Shown here one piece after another: positions 1 through 7,947 of a stretch of 51,544 bases of DNA. Source of the stretch: Nitrospirota bacterium (GTDB lineage Bacteria; Nitrospirota; Thermodesulfovibrionia; UBA6902); the NCBI GenBank assembly GCA_016215115.1, contig JACRLN010000017.1, positions 1-51,544 on the forward strand. Direction: 5' to 3'. The position numbers and the translations under genes are program-made. Position 1 is the stretch's first letter. The number at the start of each line of letters is the position of its first letter. Under the pieces are notes generated by a model that saw only the letters and a program-made list of their open reading frames with translations, had not been told where the DNA came from and did no database searches.

Positions 1-1
1 A

Positions 2-238
2 ACTCGTTTATTAAACCGCGTCGTTTCTTTCTATCACAAAAGCTTCTGTGAAGATCAGAGGGCGTTGCAGTATCTTCAATCGAGAGGCATCACCGATAAC
101 AGCATCTTCACAGACTTCCAGATCGGCTACAGCAACGGCACGTTGCTGAATACCATTCCGGACGAAGGGGATATCCTGGACTCACTTAAAGAGATCGGTA
201 TCTTGAATGACAAAGGTCACGAAATGTTTTACGGGTGA
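2..238 (+). pseudogene. CHC2/DnaG-like primase fragment, both ends missing
   Basis: The window opens inside an open frame of 78 codons. The peptide contains YLQSRGITD and FQIGYSNGTLL, then a GILNDKGHEMFYG stretch. These match the order of the N-terminal part of DnaG-type primase catalytic cores (YLxxRGL, FxIGY, and the region just before the conserved VIFPI strand). The frame stops right where that strand should begin, and six bases later an end repeat of the downstream transposase family starts (244-260). I read it as a gene cut by a repeat-mediated event. Such small CHC2/Toprim proteins often sit in mobile DNA. The function is dead or unknown; a short functional product is less likely. Confidence 0.5.
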
Positions 239-243
239 AAGAA

Positions 244-260
244 CGGGGTCGCACCTTGAC
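244..260 (+). repeat. Transposase-associated end repeat, copy 1
   Basis: Reads cggggtcgcaccttgac. It matches 16 of 17 bases of the repeat at 1442-1458 and is the reverse complement, with the same single difference, of 2516-2532. It lies just after the truncated primase-like gene. Confidence 0.75.
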
Positions 261-454
261 TATGTACGGGTTTGAGAAGCAAAAGGGGCGGGGCAGTTGA
301 GATCGTCTCTTACTTTCCCTTTCTCACCTTCTCGATGAACGATTTTACGTCGATGATCTTGATATTGTGGAAGTGTTTGAGATGGCAGAACTTGCTTGTT
401 AATTCTGGAACCAGGCAGAATAGAAAATCATACATATGGAGGAATAACATAATT

Positions 455-901
455 ATGAAAAGAATAATGCTGCTTTTTAGTTGTCTTGCTGTTCTGATTT
501 CAGGTTGTGCAAGTGCAAACAAATATGTTTTCTATGACGGTCCCAGTCTTCCAAAAAATAAAGTTGCAATCCTGTATGCCCCTGAAAATACAAATGTCAG
601 GCTTTTTGCTGTCAATAATCATAAATCTTCGAGCATTAACGGATTTGGTTCGGAATGGGGAGATGCATTTATAATCGAACTTCTTCCGGGAACATATAAT
701 CTTGCAGTAGGATATCGTGAGGTATACGGAGTTATCATATACTTTTCAAAAGACAATAAGGAAGTAGTTTTTAAGGCCGAGGCCGGACATATATATTTAC
801 TCACCGCCGAAAGCAAAAAATCTATTGAGGGAGTATGGTCTATTCCTAAAGTAATAGATGTAACACCGGATGTGGAGAAAAACGAAAAATACAGCTTTTA
901 A
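455..901 (+). CDS. Small putative lipoprotein
   Basis: 148 residues. The start at 455 is preferred over an upstream in-frame start at 272 because it has a GGAGG (438-442) upstream and begins a clean lipoprotein signal: basic start MKR, hydrophobic stretch, lipobox LISGC with the acylated cysteine at residue 18. The mature part is about 130 residues with many beta-forming segments (KVAILYAPENTNVRLFAVN, ELLPGTYNLAVGYR, GHIYLLTAESK). This resembles small envelope proteins with a PEGA-like or transthyretin-like fold, but I do not recognise the family. It lies between two transposase-type repeats, so it may be accessory. Envelope location is inferred from the signal only. Confidence 0.75.
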   Translation: MKRIMLLFSCLAVLISGCASANKYVFYDGPSLPKNKVAILYAPENTNVRLFAVNNHKSSSINGFGSEWGDAFIIELLPGTYNLAVGYREVYGVIIYFSKDNKEVVFKAEAGHIYLLTAESKKSIEGVWSIPKVIDVTPDVEKNEKYSF

Positions 902-945
902 AACATTAAAAACCGGATCATTTTAATTGCAGATCGCCGGGCGGT

Positions 946-1422
946 TTACAGTTCCTTTATCACCGCAAGTTCATTGCATTCCGGGAATTTATGACATTTG
1001 AGGCATTCACCCCAGATCTTTTGCGGCAGGGAATTTTTATCAATATCGGCAAACCCCAGTTCTTTAAAGAATCCCGGGTGATATGTAAGTGCAAATACTT
1101 TCTTAACTCCGAGTTTTTCTGCTTCTTCCAGGCATTTTTTTACAAGTTTTTTGCCTATACCCTGACCCTGATAATTATTAGAAACAGCTACGGACCTGAT
1201 CTCGGCAAGATCTTCCCACAGGATGTGGAGAGCGGCGACGCCGATGATCTTATCATTATCAAGACATATATAAAAATCACGGATGTTCTCATAGATCTCG
1301 TTGAGGGAGCGAGGCAGCATCTCGTCCTTATTGGCAAATTGATTGACAAGCGTATGTATTGCCTTTGTGTCAGTAATAAGCGCTTTTTTGATCTGGCGTT
1401 TAGTTGAGTTTTTTCTTATCAC
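946..1422 (-). CDS. GNAT N-acetyltransferase, short ArgA-like
   Basis: 158 residues from a GTG at 1422 that follows AGGAAA. A longer frame to 1452 would start inside the mobile repeat and is rejected. The GNAT fold is clear: an IRSVAV strand, then the acetyl-CoA pyrophosphate loop NYQGQGIGKKL, then a FFKELGF region near the C-terminus. The tail IWGECLKCHKFPECNE with three cysteines is typical of short N-acetylglutamate synthase-like acetyltransferases of arginine synthesis in bacteria that lack classical ArgA. Acetylation of glutamate is therefore the likely role but is not proved by sequence. It faces away from the flagellar genes and lies between repeat copies, so its linkage to the cluster is probably accidental. 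Confidence 0.8.
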   Translation of the reverse strand: MIRKNSTKRQIKKALITDTKAIHTLVNQFANKDEMLPRSLNEIYENIRDFYICLDNDKIIGVAALHILWEDLAEIRSVAVSNNYQGQGIGKKLVKKCLEEAEKLGVKKVFALTYHPGFFKELGFADIDKNSLPQKIWGECLKCHKFPECNELAVIKEL

Positions 1423-1441
1423 TTTTCCTGAGTAGAAGCAA

Positions 1442-2532
1442 AGGGGTCGCACCTTGACATTGGAAGGTTTCTGCCAGAAATAGATGATAAAAAATTGACA
1501 TTGGCCGATAGAAAAGGCTAATTTAATGAAGCCTTAAAAAATATTTTATGGGGACATGGCAAGATCATTACGAATAGAATTTGAAGGGGCGTTGTATCAT
1601 ATCACGTCGAGGGGAAACGAGAGGAAGAAAATATTCTTCTCAAAGAGCGATTATGATAAATTTCTCCACTATGTCGCTGAGGCCAAGAAAAAATATGGAA
1701 TAAAAATTCATTGCTATGTTCTGATGAGCAATCATTATCATTTGGTTATAGAGACACCGGAAGCCAATATTAGCAGGGCAATGCATCACATAAACAGTTC
1801 ATATACTACCTATGTCAATATAAAGAGAAAGCGAAGCGGCCATTTGTTTCAGGGAAGATTCAAGGCAATTGTAGTTGACCGGGACAACTATCTGGCAGAA
1901 TTAAGCAGATATATTCATCTTAATCCGGTCAGGGCAAAAATGGTACAGAAACCGGATGAATATCCCTACAGTAGTTACAATGCCTACATCACAAAGAATG
2001 GGAATAAATTGTTAACGCAGGATCTTATATTGAAAATGATTTCAAATAATGAGATTCATGTCAGGAATGAATACCGGCGATTTATAGAAAGCGCAATTGG
2101 GACAGAACTCGATAGTCCTTTAAAAGATACATACGGTGGCATTATTCTTGGCAAGAAGAAATTTATTAAAGAGATATTAAGCCGAGTGAAGGAGACTTTC
2201 TTGCAGGTTGAGGAAATTTCTAACAGAAAGGCGATGAAGTCATTGTATAATATGGCAGAGATAATAGACTTCTTAGAAAATTATTTCAATGTCAGCAAAA
2301 ACGAACTTATAGAGAAAAAATATTCTAAGTTGCGGCGGATCGCAATTTATTTGATAAAGGAAAATACGGGAGCAACTAATAGCGAAATCGGAAATTATTT
2401 CGGAAGAATAACATATTCAGCAGTAGCTAAGTCATGTGAACGATTCAAAAGAACACTAAAGATAAACAGAAAGCTGAAGGAGGAAATCCACAAAATTGGA
2501 CAGGAACTGTCTAAAGTCAAGGTGCGACCCCT
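1442..2532 (+). mobile_element. REP-associated transposase unit bounded by 17-bp inverted repeats
   Basis: The 17-mer aggggtcgcaccttgac at 1442-1458 is exactly inverted at 2516-2532. Between them lies one transposase gene (1556-2536) whose last codons run through the right repeat. A third, direct copy lies at 244-260. The right repeat directly abuts a decapitated flagellar motE-like gene. No target duplication is apparent, as expected for HUH single-strand transposases. Element limits are inferred from the repeats alone. Confidence 0.65.
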
Positions 2533-2536
2533 ATGA
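1556..2536 (+). CDS. REP-associated tyrosine transposase (Y1/HUH, RAYT family)
   Basis: 326 residues, start after gggac. The N-terminal 150 residues are a Y1_Tnp (IS200-like) domain: MARSLRIEFEGALYHITSRGN, the HUH pair in NHYHLVIET, GHLFQGRFKA, and the candidate nucleophile tyrosine in SRYIHLNPVRA. The C-terminal third (LIKENTGATNSEIGNYFGRI, YSAVAKSCERF) is a DnaA-like helix-turn-helix domain usual in long RAYTs. The coding region ends inside the inverted repeat, giving the tail SKVKVRPL. RAYTs cut and join single-stranded DNA at REP-like hairpins. The gene looks complete. Its position explains the disrupted genes on both sides. Confidence 0.9.
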   Translation: MARSLRIEFEGALYHITSRGNERKKIFFSKSDYDKFLHYVAEAKKKYGIKIHCYVLMSNHYHLVIETPEANISRAMHHINSSYTTYVNIKRKRSGHLFQGRFKAIVVDRDNYLAELSRYIHLNPVRAKMVQKPDEYPYSSYNAYITKNGNKLLTQDLILKMISNNEIHVRNEYRRFIESAIGTELDSPLKDTYGGIILGKKKFIKEILSRVKETFLQVEEISNRKAMKSLYNMAEIIDFLENYFNVSKNELIEKKYSKLRRIAIYLIKENTGATNSEIGNYFGRITYSAVAKSCERFKRTLKINRKLKEEIHKIGQELSKVKVRPL

Positions 2537-2756
2537 TGTGATACAACAGGCAACAGAAGAAGGAGGCAAGAGATTAAAGCATGTGGCAAAGGCATATGAA
2601 GCTATGCCGCCTGAAGACGCCGCTACACGACTTGCAGGACTTGATAATGAAACATCAGTTCAGATACTGCTGAAAATGGAGACTGATAAAGGAGGGGGTT
2701 TTTTATTGGAAAAACTTTCCTTATCAAGAAAATATTTCATTTATTTCAAATCTTAA
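2533..2756 (+). pseudogene. motE-like (MgtE N-terminal domain) flagellar protein, 5' truncated
   Basis: From the base after the right transposase repeat an open frame encodes AKAYEAMPPEDAATRLAGLD, then NETSVQILLKM and KGGGFLLEKL. That is the helical repeat pattern of the MgtE intracellular N domain found in MotE/FlbB-like proteins, which usually sit between fliJ and fliK. The next gene here is fliK, so the position fits. The signal peptide and coiled-coil half are missing, replaced by repeat sequence; the frame nominally opens at 2496 inside the transposase gene. The last dozen residues are atypical. I read this as the 3' remnant of a flagellar gene lost to a transposase-linked rearrangement. 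Confidence 0.6.
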
Positions 2757-2815
2757 AAATTCTATAGTTTTTTTAAAAAAGCTGGAATAACAAAGACTTG
2801 TCAATTCAATACTAA

Positions 2816-2832
2816 CTGGCATGTCTGTTGCT
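2816..2832 (+). promoter_or_regulatory. Sigma-54 promoter of fliK-flgD-flgE
   Basis: ctggcatgtctgttgct fits YTGGCACGN4TTGCW with one difference and exactly 10 bases between GG and GC. The predicted start is near 2843, immediately before fliK, so the fliK leader would be almost absent. Confidence 0.8.
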
Positions 2833-2844
2833 TTATAGGTCGTC

Positions 2845-4455
2845 ATGGAAATGAATCTCGCAAATATGCCGGATATAAATACCATACCGCAAGTTAATTC
2901 TGCAGCAGTTCCATCATCTGATGGAAATACCCAATCATGCAAACCATGCGAATCCAGGTTTGCTTCCATTGTTAATAAGGAAATTAATAGTCATGAGGCA
3001 GGTAATAAATCTGACAATTTATCAGGAAGCGCTCATGGAAATGAATTAAATAGCAGATCTGAACAGGCAGGAAACACATCAGATTTAAATATATCAGCAA
3101 ACAGTCCTCAAAATAAATCTGACAAATCCGGGAAGGAATCAGTATCAGAGGTACAAGGTAAAAAAGGATCAAAGATAGACAAGCTACTTTTAAATATGAT
3201 CGGAAGTTCAGTAACAGCGAATACAAACGGTTTGCAGGTCAGTTTAATAAATGAAATTGCAGATCCGGCAATAACAGAAGAAGCGCTTCAGCAGTTAATA
3301 AGTCAGCAAGAACAAAACATACCTGTTGAAAAGGGTTTACTGGCCAACTTAATCAAACAAATTAAAGATCAAGAAATAACAGAAGAAGCGCCTCAGCAGT
3401 TAATAAATCAGCAAGATCAAAACATACCTGCTGAAAAGGGTTTGAAAGTGGGCGCTTTATTATACTCCATGACTAACAATGTTGTTAATCCAACAGGCGA
3501 TTCTCATGCTGACTTGATTAACCAAAGTAACAGCGATACAAAAACTAAAGGAGAGACATTTACAGGAGAAATAAAGGGTTCTCCTGAACATGGTTTAAAA
3601 ACTGGCACGTTGTTATCCGGGACAAAGATAGAAACTCCCTTACGCGACTTAATTAAAGAGGGGACGGGAGGATTTTCAGCAGAGAAATCTCTATCAGCGT
3701 TTGCTCAGAATGAGAATAATAAGACCGCTTCAGACAGCGGCAAGTTATCTGTAGTGGAGAAACTCATGGAGCACTTTGATAAGAATAATAAAAATGAACT
3801 GAATCATTTAAAATCAGCCAAGGTACAGCAGGATATTACAGGTTCCGGTCTTACGGAAAACAATAACAATTCAAAAAATATTCAGGGCGGGCTGTCACTT
3901 GAGGTTGTGAAAGAAATCAGTAAAGCAGAGGGCTTTAAAAATATTACGGACAATTCTGTAAAAATGGAAAAAATTGAATCAACGTCTGATAACACCAATC
4001 TGTTAAATCATTCAGGTATCAAATTAGATAGCAGTAAACTTGCAGAAGCAATATCTTCAGGAAATGCATCGAGGCCCCCGGGAGCCAATCAGGCGCTGGA
4101 TAACATTGTCTATGTTATAAAAGGCAACAGTAAGCTGGGCGTTAGTGTTGAGCATGACATCCTTGGGAAACTTAACATCAATCTCAGCATGGAAAAAGGC
4201 ATGTTGAATGTACACATTAATACCTCCGGAAAAATAGCGAGGGAATTCATTGAGAATAATATTAACTACATTGTTGACTCTCTTGCAAAAGACGGTTTAA
4301 GTGTCGGAGGATTCTCGGTAGGATTGAAAAATCGTAATGACCATGAAGAAAATGTCTTTATTATGAACAACAAACAGGAAAGCCAGGAAAAACAGGTTAT
4401 AAATGAGAAAACAAAAATAAGTGCTATAAGCGGCCTTGTCAGTGTGTTTGCATAA
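2845..4455 (+). CDS. fliK: Flagellar hook-length control protein FliK
   Basis: 536 residues. The first 420 are low-complexity, polar and Asn/Ser/Lys-rich with no recognisable fold, as in FliK rulers. The C-terminal part (about 425-515) is the Flg_hook domain: KLGVSVEHDILGKLNINLS, GMLNVHINTSGKIAREFIE, then LAKDGLSVGGFSVGL. FliK is a secreted ruler that switches export through FlhB from hook to filament substrates. flgD and flgE follow, as in many fliK operons. A 35-residue unit is tandemly duplicated at about residues 133-202. Start choice is uncertain: the sigma-54 start site would lie 2 bases before 2845, so in-frame ATGs at 2851 or 2866 are possible; none has a good ribosome site. Confidence 0.9.
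   Translation: MEMNLANMPDINTIPQVNSAAVPSSDGNTQSCKPCESRFASIVNKEINSHEAGNKSDNLSGSAHGNELNSRSEQAGNTSDLNISANSPQNKSDKSGKESVSEVQGKKGSKIDKLLLNMIGSSVTANTNGLQVSLINEIADPAITEEALQQLISQQEQNIPVEKGLLANLIKQIKDQEITEEAPQQLINQQDQNIPAEKGLKVGALLYSMTNNVVNPTGDSHADLINQSNSDTKTKGETFTGEIKGSPEHGLKTGTLLSGTKIETPLRDLIKEGTGGFSAEKSLSAFAQNENNKTASDSGKLSVVEKLMEHFDKNNKNELNHLKSAKVQQDITGSGLTENNNNSKNIQGGLSLEVVKEISKAEGFKNITDNSVKMEKIESTSDNTNLLNHSGIKLDSSKLAEAISSGNASRPPGANQALDNIVYVIKGNSKLGVSVEHDILGKLNINLSMEKGMLNVHINTSGKIAREFIENNINYIVDSLAKDGLSVGGFSVGLKNRNDHEENVFIMNNKQESQEKQVINEKTKISAISGLVSVFA
3241..3450 (+). repeat. Tandem 105-bp duplication inside fliK
   Basis: Two 105-bp units. Their cores 3271-3338 and 3376-3443 differ at 4 of 68 bases and encode the near-identical ITEEALQQLISQQEQNIPVE and ITEEAPQQLINQQDQNIPAE. 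The frame is kept (35 residues per unit). Confidence 0.9.
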
Positions 4456-4456
4456 T

Positions 4457-4560
4457 AACTAAGAACTAAGAAATGGGAACTGAAAAAGTGAAGAGGGAAA
4501 GGCATCTTTTCAACAATTTCAACTTCTCAGTTCTCAGTTCTCAGATTTGAGTTCAGAAAG
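4457..4560 (+). repeat. Heptamer array fliK-flgD, two facing arms
   Basis: The left arm is built of units like aactaag; the right arm (4521-4556) of units like cagttct. Units recur every 7 bases. The right arm is close to the reverse complement of the left, so a hairpin is possible. The array ends at the flgD ribosome site AAAGGAG (4557-4563). Confidence 0.75.
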
Positions 4561-4568
4561 GAGTTAAT

Positions 4569-5210
4569 ATGGAAGTATCAGGCGTAAACGACATTAATAG
4601 TAAAGTCCAGACAGTTGGGGGTAAAACTTTTGGCAAGGAGGATTTCATGAAGATCCTTCTTAAGCAGTTGAATTATCAGGACCCTTTAAATCCCATGGAC
4701 AGCACGCAGTTTACATCGCAACTTACCCAGTTCAGTTCTCTTGAACAACTTACTAATATTAACAGTACCCTGGATAATGTACTTGCATTTCAGCATTCTA
4801 TGCAGAATGCATCAATAACAAATTTGATAGGCAGGACGATAAAAGTGTCTGGAGATACCACATATCTCAAAAATACAGCGGATATAAATTATGAGCTTCC
4901 AAAAGATGCGGCATCCGTGAAAATATCAATATACGATGGAACAGGAAAACTTGTACTGACAAAGGAAACAGGCCCTCAGTCAAAAGGCGACAATAAATTT
5001 ATATGGGACGGCAAGGACGCTTCAGGGAACCAAATGCAGGAAGGGAGTTATACATTTGATGTTAAAGCTAAAGATGCTTCCGGCGCTGTTAATGCTCTGA
5101 CGAATTCATTCGGTATGGTAACAGGCGTCGTCTTTGAAGATGATTTGGCATATCTTGTATTAAACGATGGAAGGAATATAAATCTCAGCGAAATTCAATC
5201 AATACAATAA
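4569..5210 (+). CDS. flgD: Flagellar hook-cap / hook scaffolding protein FlgD
   Basis: 213 residues, close to the usual FlgD size, with AAAGGAG 6 bases before the ATG. The N-terminal FlgD signature is complete: GKEDFMKILLKQLNYQDPLN, PMDSTQFTSQLTQFSSLEQL. After it comes a tudor-like/FnIII-like pair (NLIGRTIKVSGD, KISIYDGTGKLVLTK, GDNKFIWDGKDASGNQMQEG), the FLIG domain used by FlgD. It caps the growing hook so that FlgE can polymerise and is exported without a signal peptide. It sits between fliK and flgE, from which it is separated by a 55-bp palindromic repeat. Confidence 0.96.
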   Translation: MEVSGVNDINSKVQTVGGKTFGKEDFMKILLKQLNYQDPLNPMDSTQFTSQLTQFSSLEQLTNINSTLDNVLAFQHSMQNASITNLIGRTIKVSGDTTYLKNTADINYELPKDAASVKISIYDGTGKLVLTKETGPQSKGDNKFIWDGKDASGNQMQEGSYTFDVKAKDASGAVNALTNSFGMVTGVVFEDDLAYLVLNDGRNINLSEIQSIQ

Positions 5211-5213
5211 ATG

Positions 5214-5268
5214 GTAGCCGCAGGCTTAAGCCTGCGTAATACAGCGCAACCTGAAGGTTTGCGGCTAC
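5214..5268 (+). repeat. 55-bp palindromic intergenic element
   Basis: The ends are gtagccgca and its reverse complement tgcggctac. Inside are two smaller palindromes (caggcttaagcctg and aacctgaaggtt). The element fills the flgD-flgE gap and ends about 10 bases before the flgE ribosome site. It is probably a non-autonomous dispersed repeat. Confidence 0.75.
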
Positions 5269-5293
5269 AAAATAAAGAAAAGGAGGAAGTAAG

Positions 5294-6577
5294 ATGCTGA
5301 CATCTTTATTTACCGCGGTAAGCGGAATGAATGCGAACGGCACAGCCCTTTCGGTCATCGGCGATAACGTTGCGAATATGAACACCACCGCTTTTAAGTC
5401 AAGCCGTGCGTCCTTTGGTGACATCCTTAGTCAATCGTTGGGTAACTCACAGATTGGAAGAGGTGTCGCAGTAAGCAATATTTCGCCGGTTTTTACACAG
5501 GGTTCTTTTGAGAACACGGCAAATGTACTGGATCTGGCCATTGACGGTGATGGTTTATTTATCATGAGAGACAGCAGCGGAGTTGCTTATACAAGGGCAG
5601 GACAGTTCACTCTTGATAAAGAGGGCTATATTGTAAATACCAATGCAATGCGTCTGCAGGGATATCTTTTTTCTACCTCAGGCAGCTCAAGTGGTCTCGG
5701 CGATATCAATCTCTCAACGCTGAACAGTGCACCGAATTCAACGGACAATGCATCAATATCTGTGAGGCTTGATTCAACGTCTGCCGTTGGACTTGCATTT
5801 GATGTAACCGATCCCGGTAATACATCCAATTTTTCAAGCACCCTTACTGTTTATGATTCACTGGGGGTCAGTCATGTTATTAATATATATTTCAGGAAGG
5901 ATACCGAAGTTGCAACAGGGAACACATGGGAGTGGTTTGCAGTGGTTAACGATGCGGATTCGGCAAGCGGAAGTACAGAAATACAGGCTCAGGGCACTCT
6001 TGATTTCGACACTAACGGAGCCCTTTTTGACGAAAGTGCGATAACTTATCCTTTGGCTTCAAGCGGATTTGATTTTAGCGGTGGAGCTGCAGCCGGTCAG
6101 GTTATAGACTTTGATTTCGGTACAAACATAAATTCAGAGGCAGGCACGGGATTTGACGGTACGACACAATTCGGCGGTACTTCCGCAACCATATTCCAGA
6201 GCCAGGATGGTTATGCCTCAGGTTCTTTGAGGAACATAACCATAACGCAGGACGGCTATATAACAGGTATTTTTACTAATGGGCAGACAAGGGCCGTTGG
6301 ACAGGTTGCCCTTGCAAAGTTTCTTGCACCGTCAGAAGTTACAAAAATGGGCAAGAACCTTTATTCCGAATCTAATGAATCCGGGCAGCCGATCATCAGT
6401 ATCCCGGGAACCTCGGGAACAGGGGTGATCATGTCAAATACCCTTGAGCTAAGCAATGTCGATCTTGCAGAGGAGTTTGTCAGGATGATCATATCGCAAA
6501 GAGGTTTCCAGGCAAATTCAAAGATGATCTCGACATCTGACGAACTCATGCAGGAGCTTATCAACCTTAAGCGGTAA
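5294..6577 (+). CDS. flgE: Flagellar hook protein FlgE
   Basis: 427 residues with AAAGGAGG 8 bases before the ATG. The N-terminus MLTSLFTAVSGMNANGTALS and VIGDNVANMNTTAFKSSRAS is the flagellar rod/hook signature. LDLAIDGDGLFIMRDSSG and the FlgE central domain follow, and the C-terminal helix ends LAEEFVRMIISQRGFQANSK with ISTSDELMQELINLKR. It forms the hook, the universal joint between rod and filament, after export by the flagellar type III apparatus. It is the last gene of the fliK operon; a strong palindrome follows, then cheB in the opposite orientation. Confidence 0.97.
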   Translation: MLTSLFTAVSGMNANGTALSVIGDNVANMNTTAFKSSRASFGDILSQSLGNSQIGRGVAVSNISPVFTQGSFENTANVLDLAIDGDGLFIMRDSSGVAYTRAGQFTLDKEGYIVNTNAMRLQGYLFSTSGSSSGLGDINLSTLNSAPNSTDNASISVRLDSTSAVGLAFDVTDPGNTSNFSSTLTVYDSLGVSHVINIYFRKDTEVATGNTWEWFAVVNDADSASGSTEIQAQGTLDFDTNGALFDESAITYPLASSGFDFSGGAAAGQVIDFDFGTNINSEAGTGFDGTTQFGGTSATIFQSQDGYASGSLRNITITQDGYITGIFTNGQTRAVGQVALAKFLAPSEVTKMGKNLYSESNESGQPIISIPGTSGTGVIMSNTLELSNVDLAEEFVRMIISQRGFQANSKMISTSDELMQELINLKR

Positions 6578-6618
6578 GGGTTAAAGGATAAGGATTAAGA
6601 GGTAAGATGTAAGAGAAA
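6578..6618 (+). repeat. Heptamer array after flgE
   Basis: Degenerate 7-base units (aaggatt, aagaggt, aagatgt, aagagaa) run from the flgE stop to the terminator palindrome. The same aaggatt unit family occurs at 28481-28530. Confidence 0.7.
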
Positions 6619-6621
6619 ACA

Positions 6622-6648
6622 GTATGGGCGGGGTAACCCCGCCCATAC
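6622..6648. terminator. Palindrome between convergent flgE and cheB
   Basis: A perfect 13-bp stem (gtatgggcggggt and its reverse complement) with a single-base loop lies in the 75-bp gap between two convergent operons. Its position suits a bidirectional terminator. No long T-run follows on either strand, so the mechanism is uncertain. Confidence 0.65.
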
Positions 6649-6652
6649 AATG

Positions 6653-7693
6653 TTATACTGTATTAATAATCTCGCCGGCTATTTCATCAACAGGCACCAC
6701 CTTATCGGCGATTCCTGATTCTACCACGGCTTTCGGCATTCCATAGACAACACATGTTTTCTCACTTTCTGCAATGGTTTTGCCGCCGGCATTCTTAATT
6801 TCCTTCATTCCGTTTAAACCGTCATTTCCAAGTCCCGTAAGTATTACACCGAGAACATGCCCGGAAAAATTTTCTACAACTGAAAGCATGAGTACATCAA
6901 CAGAAGGTTTATAAATATAATTTCCTTTATTTTCGGTTATAGAAATTGTTGTTTCCGTTATCTTTTTCCGGAATACGCTCATATGTCCTCTTCCAGGCGC
7001 TATATATACAACTCCTTTTTTAAGAGATTCACCATTTTCTGCTTCTTTTACTTCAACCGCACTTAGTTGATTAAGTCTTTCTGCAAAAGGGCCGGTAAAA
7101 GCCGGCGGCATATGCTGCGCTATAAGAATAGGAACAGGGAAATCTTTTGGTAACTTGCAGATTATATTTTGCAAGGCCGTTGGGCCGCCTGTTGATGAAC
7201 CAATCGTAACAATATTTATCCTTCTGTGAGAAGTGTAATCAGCAGTTTTTGGCATCTGTAGTTGTTTGAAGGAGGATATTTTTTTTATTACAGGTAAACC
7301 TTTTTTACCAATTTTCTTGATTTTCTCTATTAAGGTTTCCTTGATTTTAACAATATTGACAGAGAGGTCTGATAAATTTTTTGGAATAAAATCAACAGCT
7401 CCAATTTCAAGCGCTTCAAGTGTAACCTTTGCGCTATCTGTCGTCAAGGAACTGACCATTATGACCGGGACCGGATTTGTCGACATTATCTGTTTCAATG
7501 CCTCTATGCCGTCCATCTTTGGCATTTCTACATCCATAGTGACTATATCAGGTTTTAATTGAGCGACTTTTTCGACAGCTTCAATACCATTTCTTGCAAT
7601 ACCTACAACCTGAATTTCCGGATCATCGGATATCAGGCTGGTGAGGGTATTTCTCATAAAAGCTGAATCATCAACTATCAGAACTTTTACCAT
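6653..7693 (-). CDS. cheB: Chemotaxis protein-glutamate methylesterase CheB
   Basis: 346 residues in two domains. The receiver (1-120) has the acidic pair DD at 8-9, phospho-acceptor D54 in TMDVEMPKMDG, and K105. The methylesterase (155-346) shows the triad in family context: S167 in GSSTGGP, H194 in AQHMP and D291 in TGLGNDG. It removes methyl groups from chemoreceptors and is activated by CheA phosphorylation. It is the last gene of the minus-strand chemotaxis group, separated from cheW by an inserted 158-bp element, so its expression may depend on readthrough or its own promoter. Confidence 0.97.
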   Translation of the reverse strand: MVKVLIVDDSAFMRNTLTSLISDDPEIQVVGIARNGIEAVEKVAQLKPDIVTMDVEMPKMDGIEALKQIMSTNPVPVIMVSSLTTDSAKVTLEALEIGAVDFIPKNLSDLSVNIVKIKETLIEKIKKIGKKGLPVIKKISSFKQLQMPKTADYTSHRRINIVTIGSSTGGPTALQNIICKLPKDFPVPILIAQHMPPAFTGPFAERLNQLSAVEVKEAENGESLKKGVVYIAPGRGHMSVFRKKITETTISITENKGNYIYKPSVDVLMLSVVENFSGHVLGVILTGLGNDGLNGMKEIKNAGGKTIAESEKTCVVYGMPKAVVESGIADKVVPVDEIAGEIINTV

Positions 7694-7789
7694 TTTTTAA
7701 AACCTGTTATAAATAATACGATGTATTTTTTTGTCATTCTTTCATAAGCAGATCGAAGCTGCTCTAATCATTATTTATACTGCTCCACC

Positions 7790-7947
7790 GTAACCCTTCA
7801 GTTACGGGTGGCAATAATTGTTTAAAGCGTGTCATCCCCGCAGTCCTTTGAGCGGGGATCCAGTTCTCTGTTTTCTGGATTCCCGCTTAACAGATCGCGG
7901 GAATGACAATCCAAATAGTTTTTTTGTCACCCATAACTGAAGGGTTA
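7790..7947. mobile_element. 158-bp MITE-like element with 9-bp target duplication at the cheW stop
   Basis: Inverted ends of 20 bp (taacccttcagttacgggtg at 7791-7810 and its complement at 7928-7947, one mismatch) enclose about 117 bp. The 9-mer tgctccacc directly flanks it at 7781-7789 and 7948-7956. Removing the element and one 9-mer gives cheW ending GGT GGA GCA GTA TAA; at present it ends GGT GGA GCA TAA, with the stop supplied by the element. No transposase lies inside. A second palindrome (7831-7907) is nested within. Confidence 0.8.
7831..7907. repeat. Nested GGAATGAC-type palindrome
   Basis: Begins gtcatccccgc and ends gcgggaatgac, with a second inner pair (agcggggatccag / ctggattcccgct). 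Sequences of the same family occur at 35634-35907, and a similar GGAATGAC end occurs at 42033-42040. Confidence 0.75.

Noticed and set aside
310-396. Minus-strand frame ending LKHFHNIKIIDVKSFIEKV, similar in feel to the C-terminus of PIN-family toxins
   Set aside because: Only about 25 residues support it, with no PIN acidic motif or start; too little to call even as a remnant.
991-1407. 138-codon plus-strand ORF
   Set aside because: It is the complement of the GNAT gene; its Phe/Cys-rich translation has no domain.
2690-2756. Possible frameshift in the G/T-run of the motE-like remnant
   Set aside because: KGGGFLLEKL aligns with the MgtE-N repeat without a shift; only the last dozen residues diverge.
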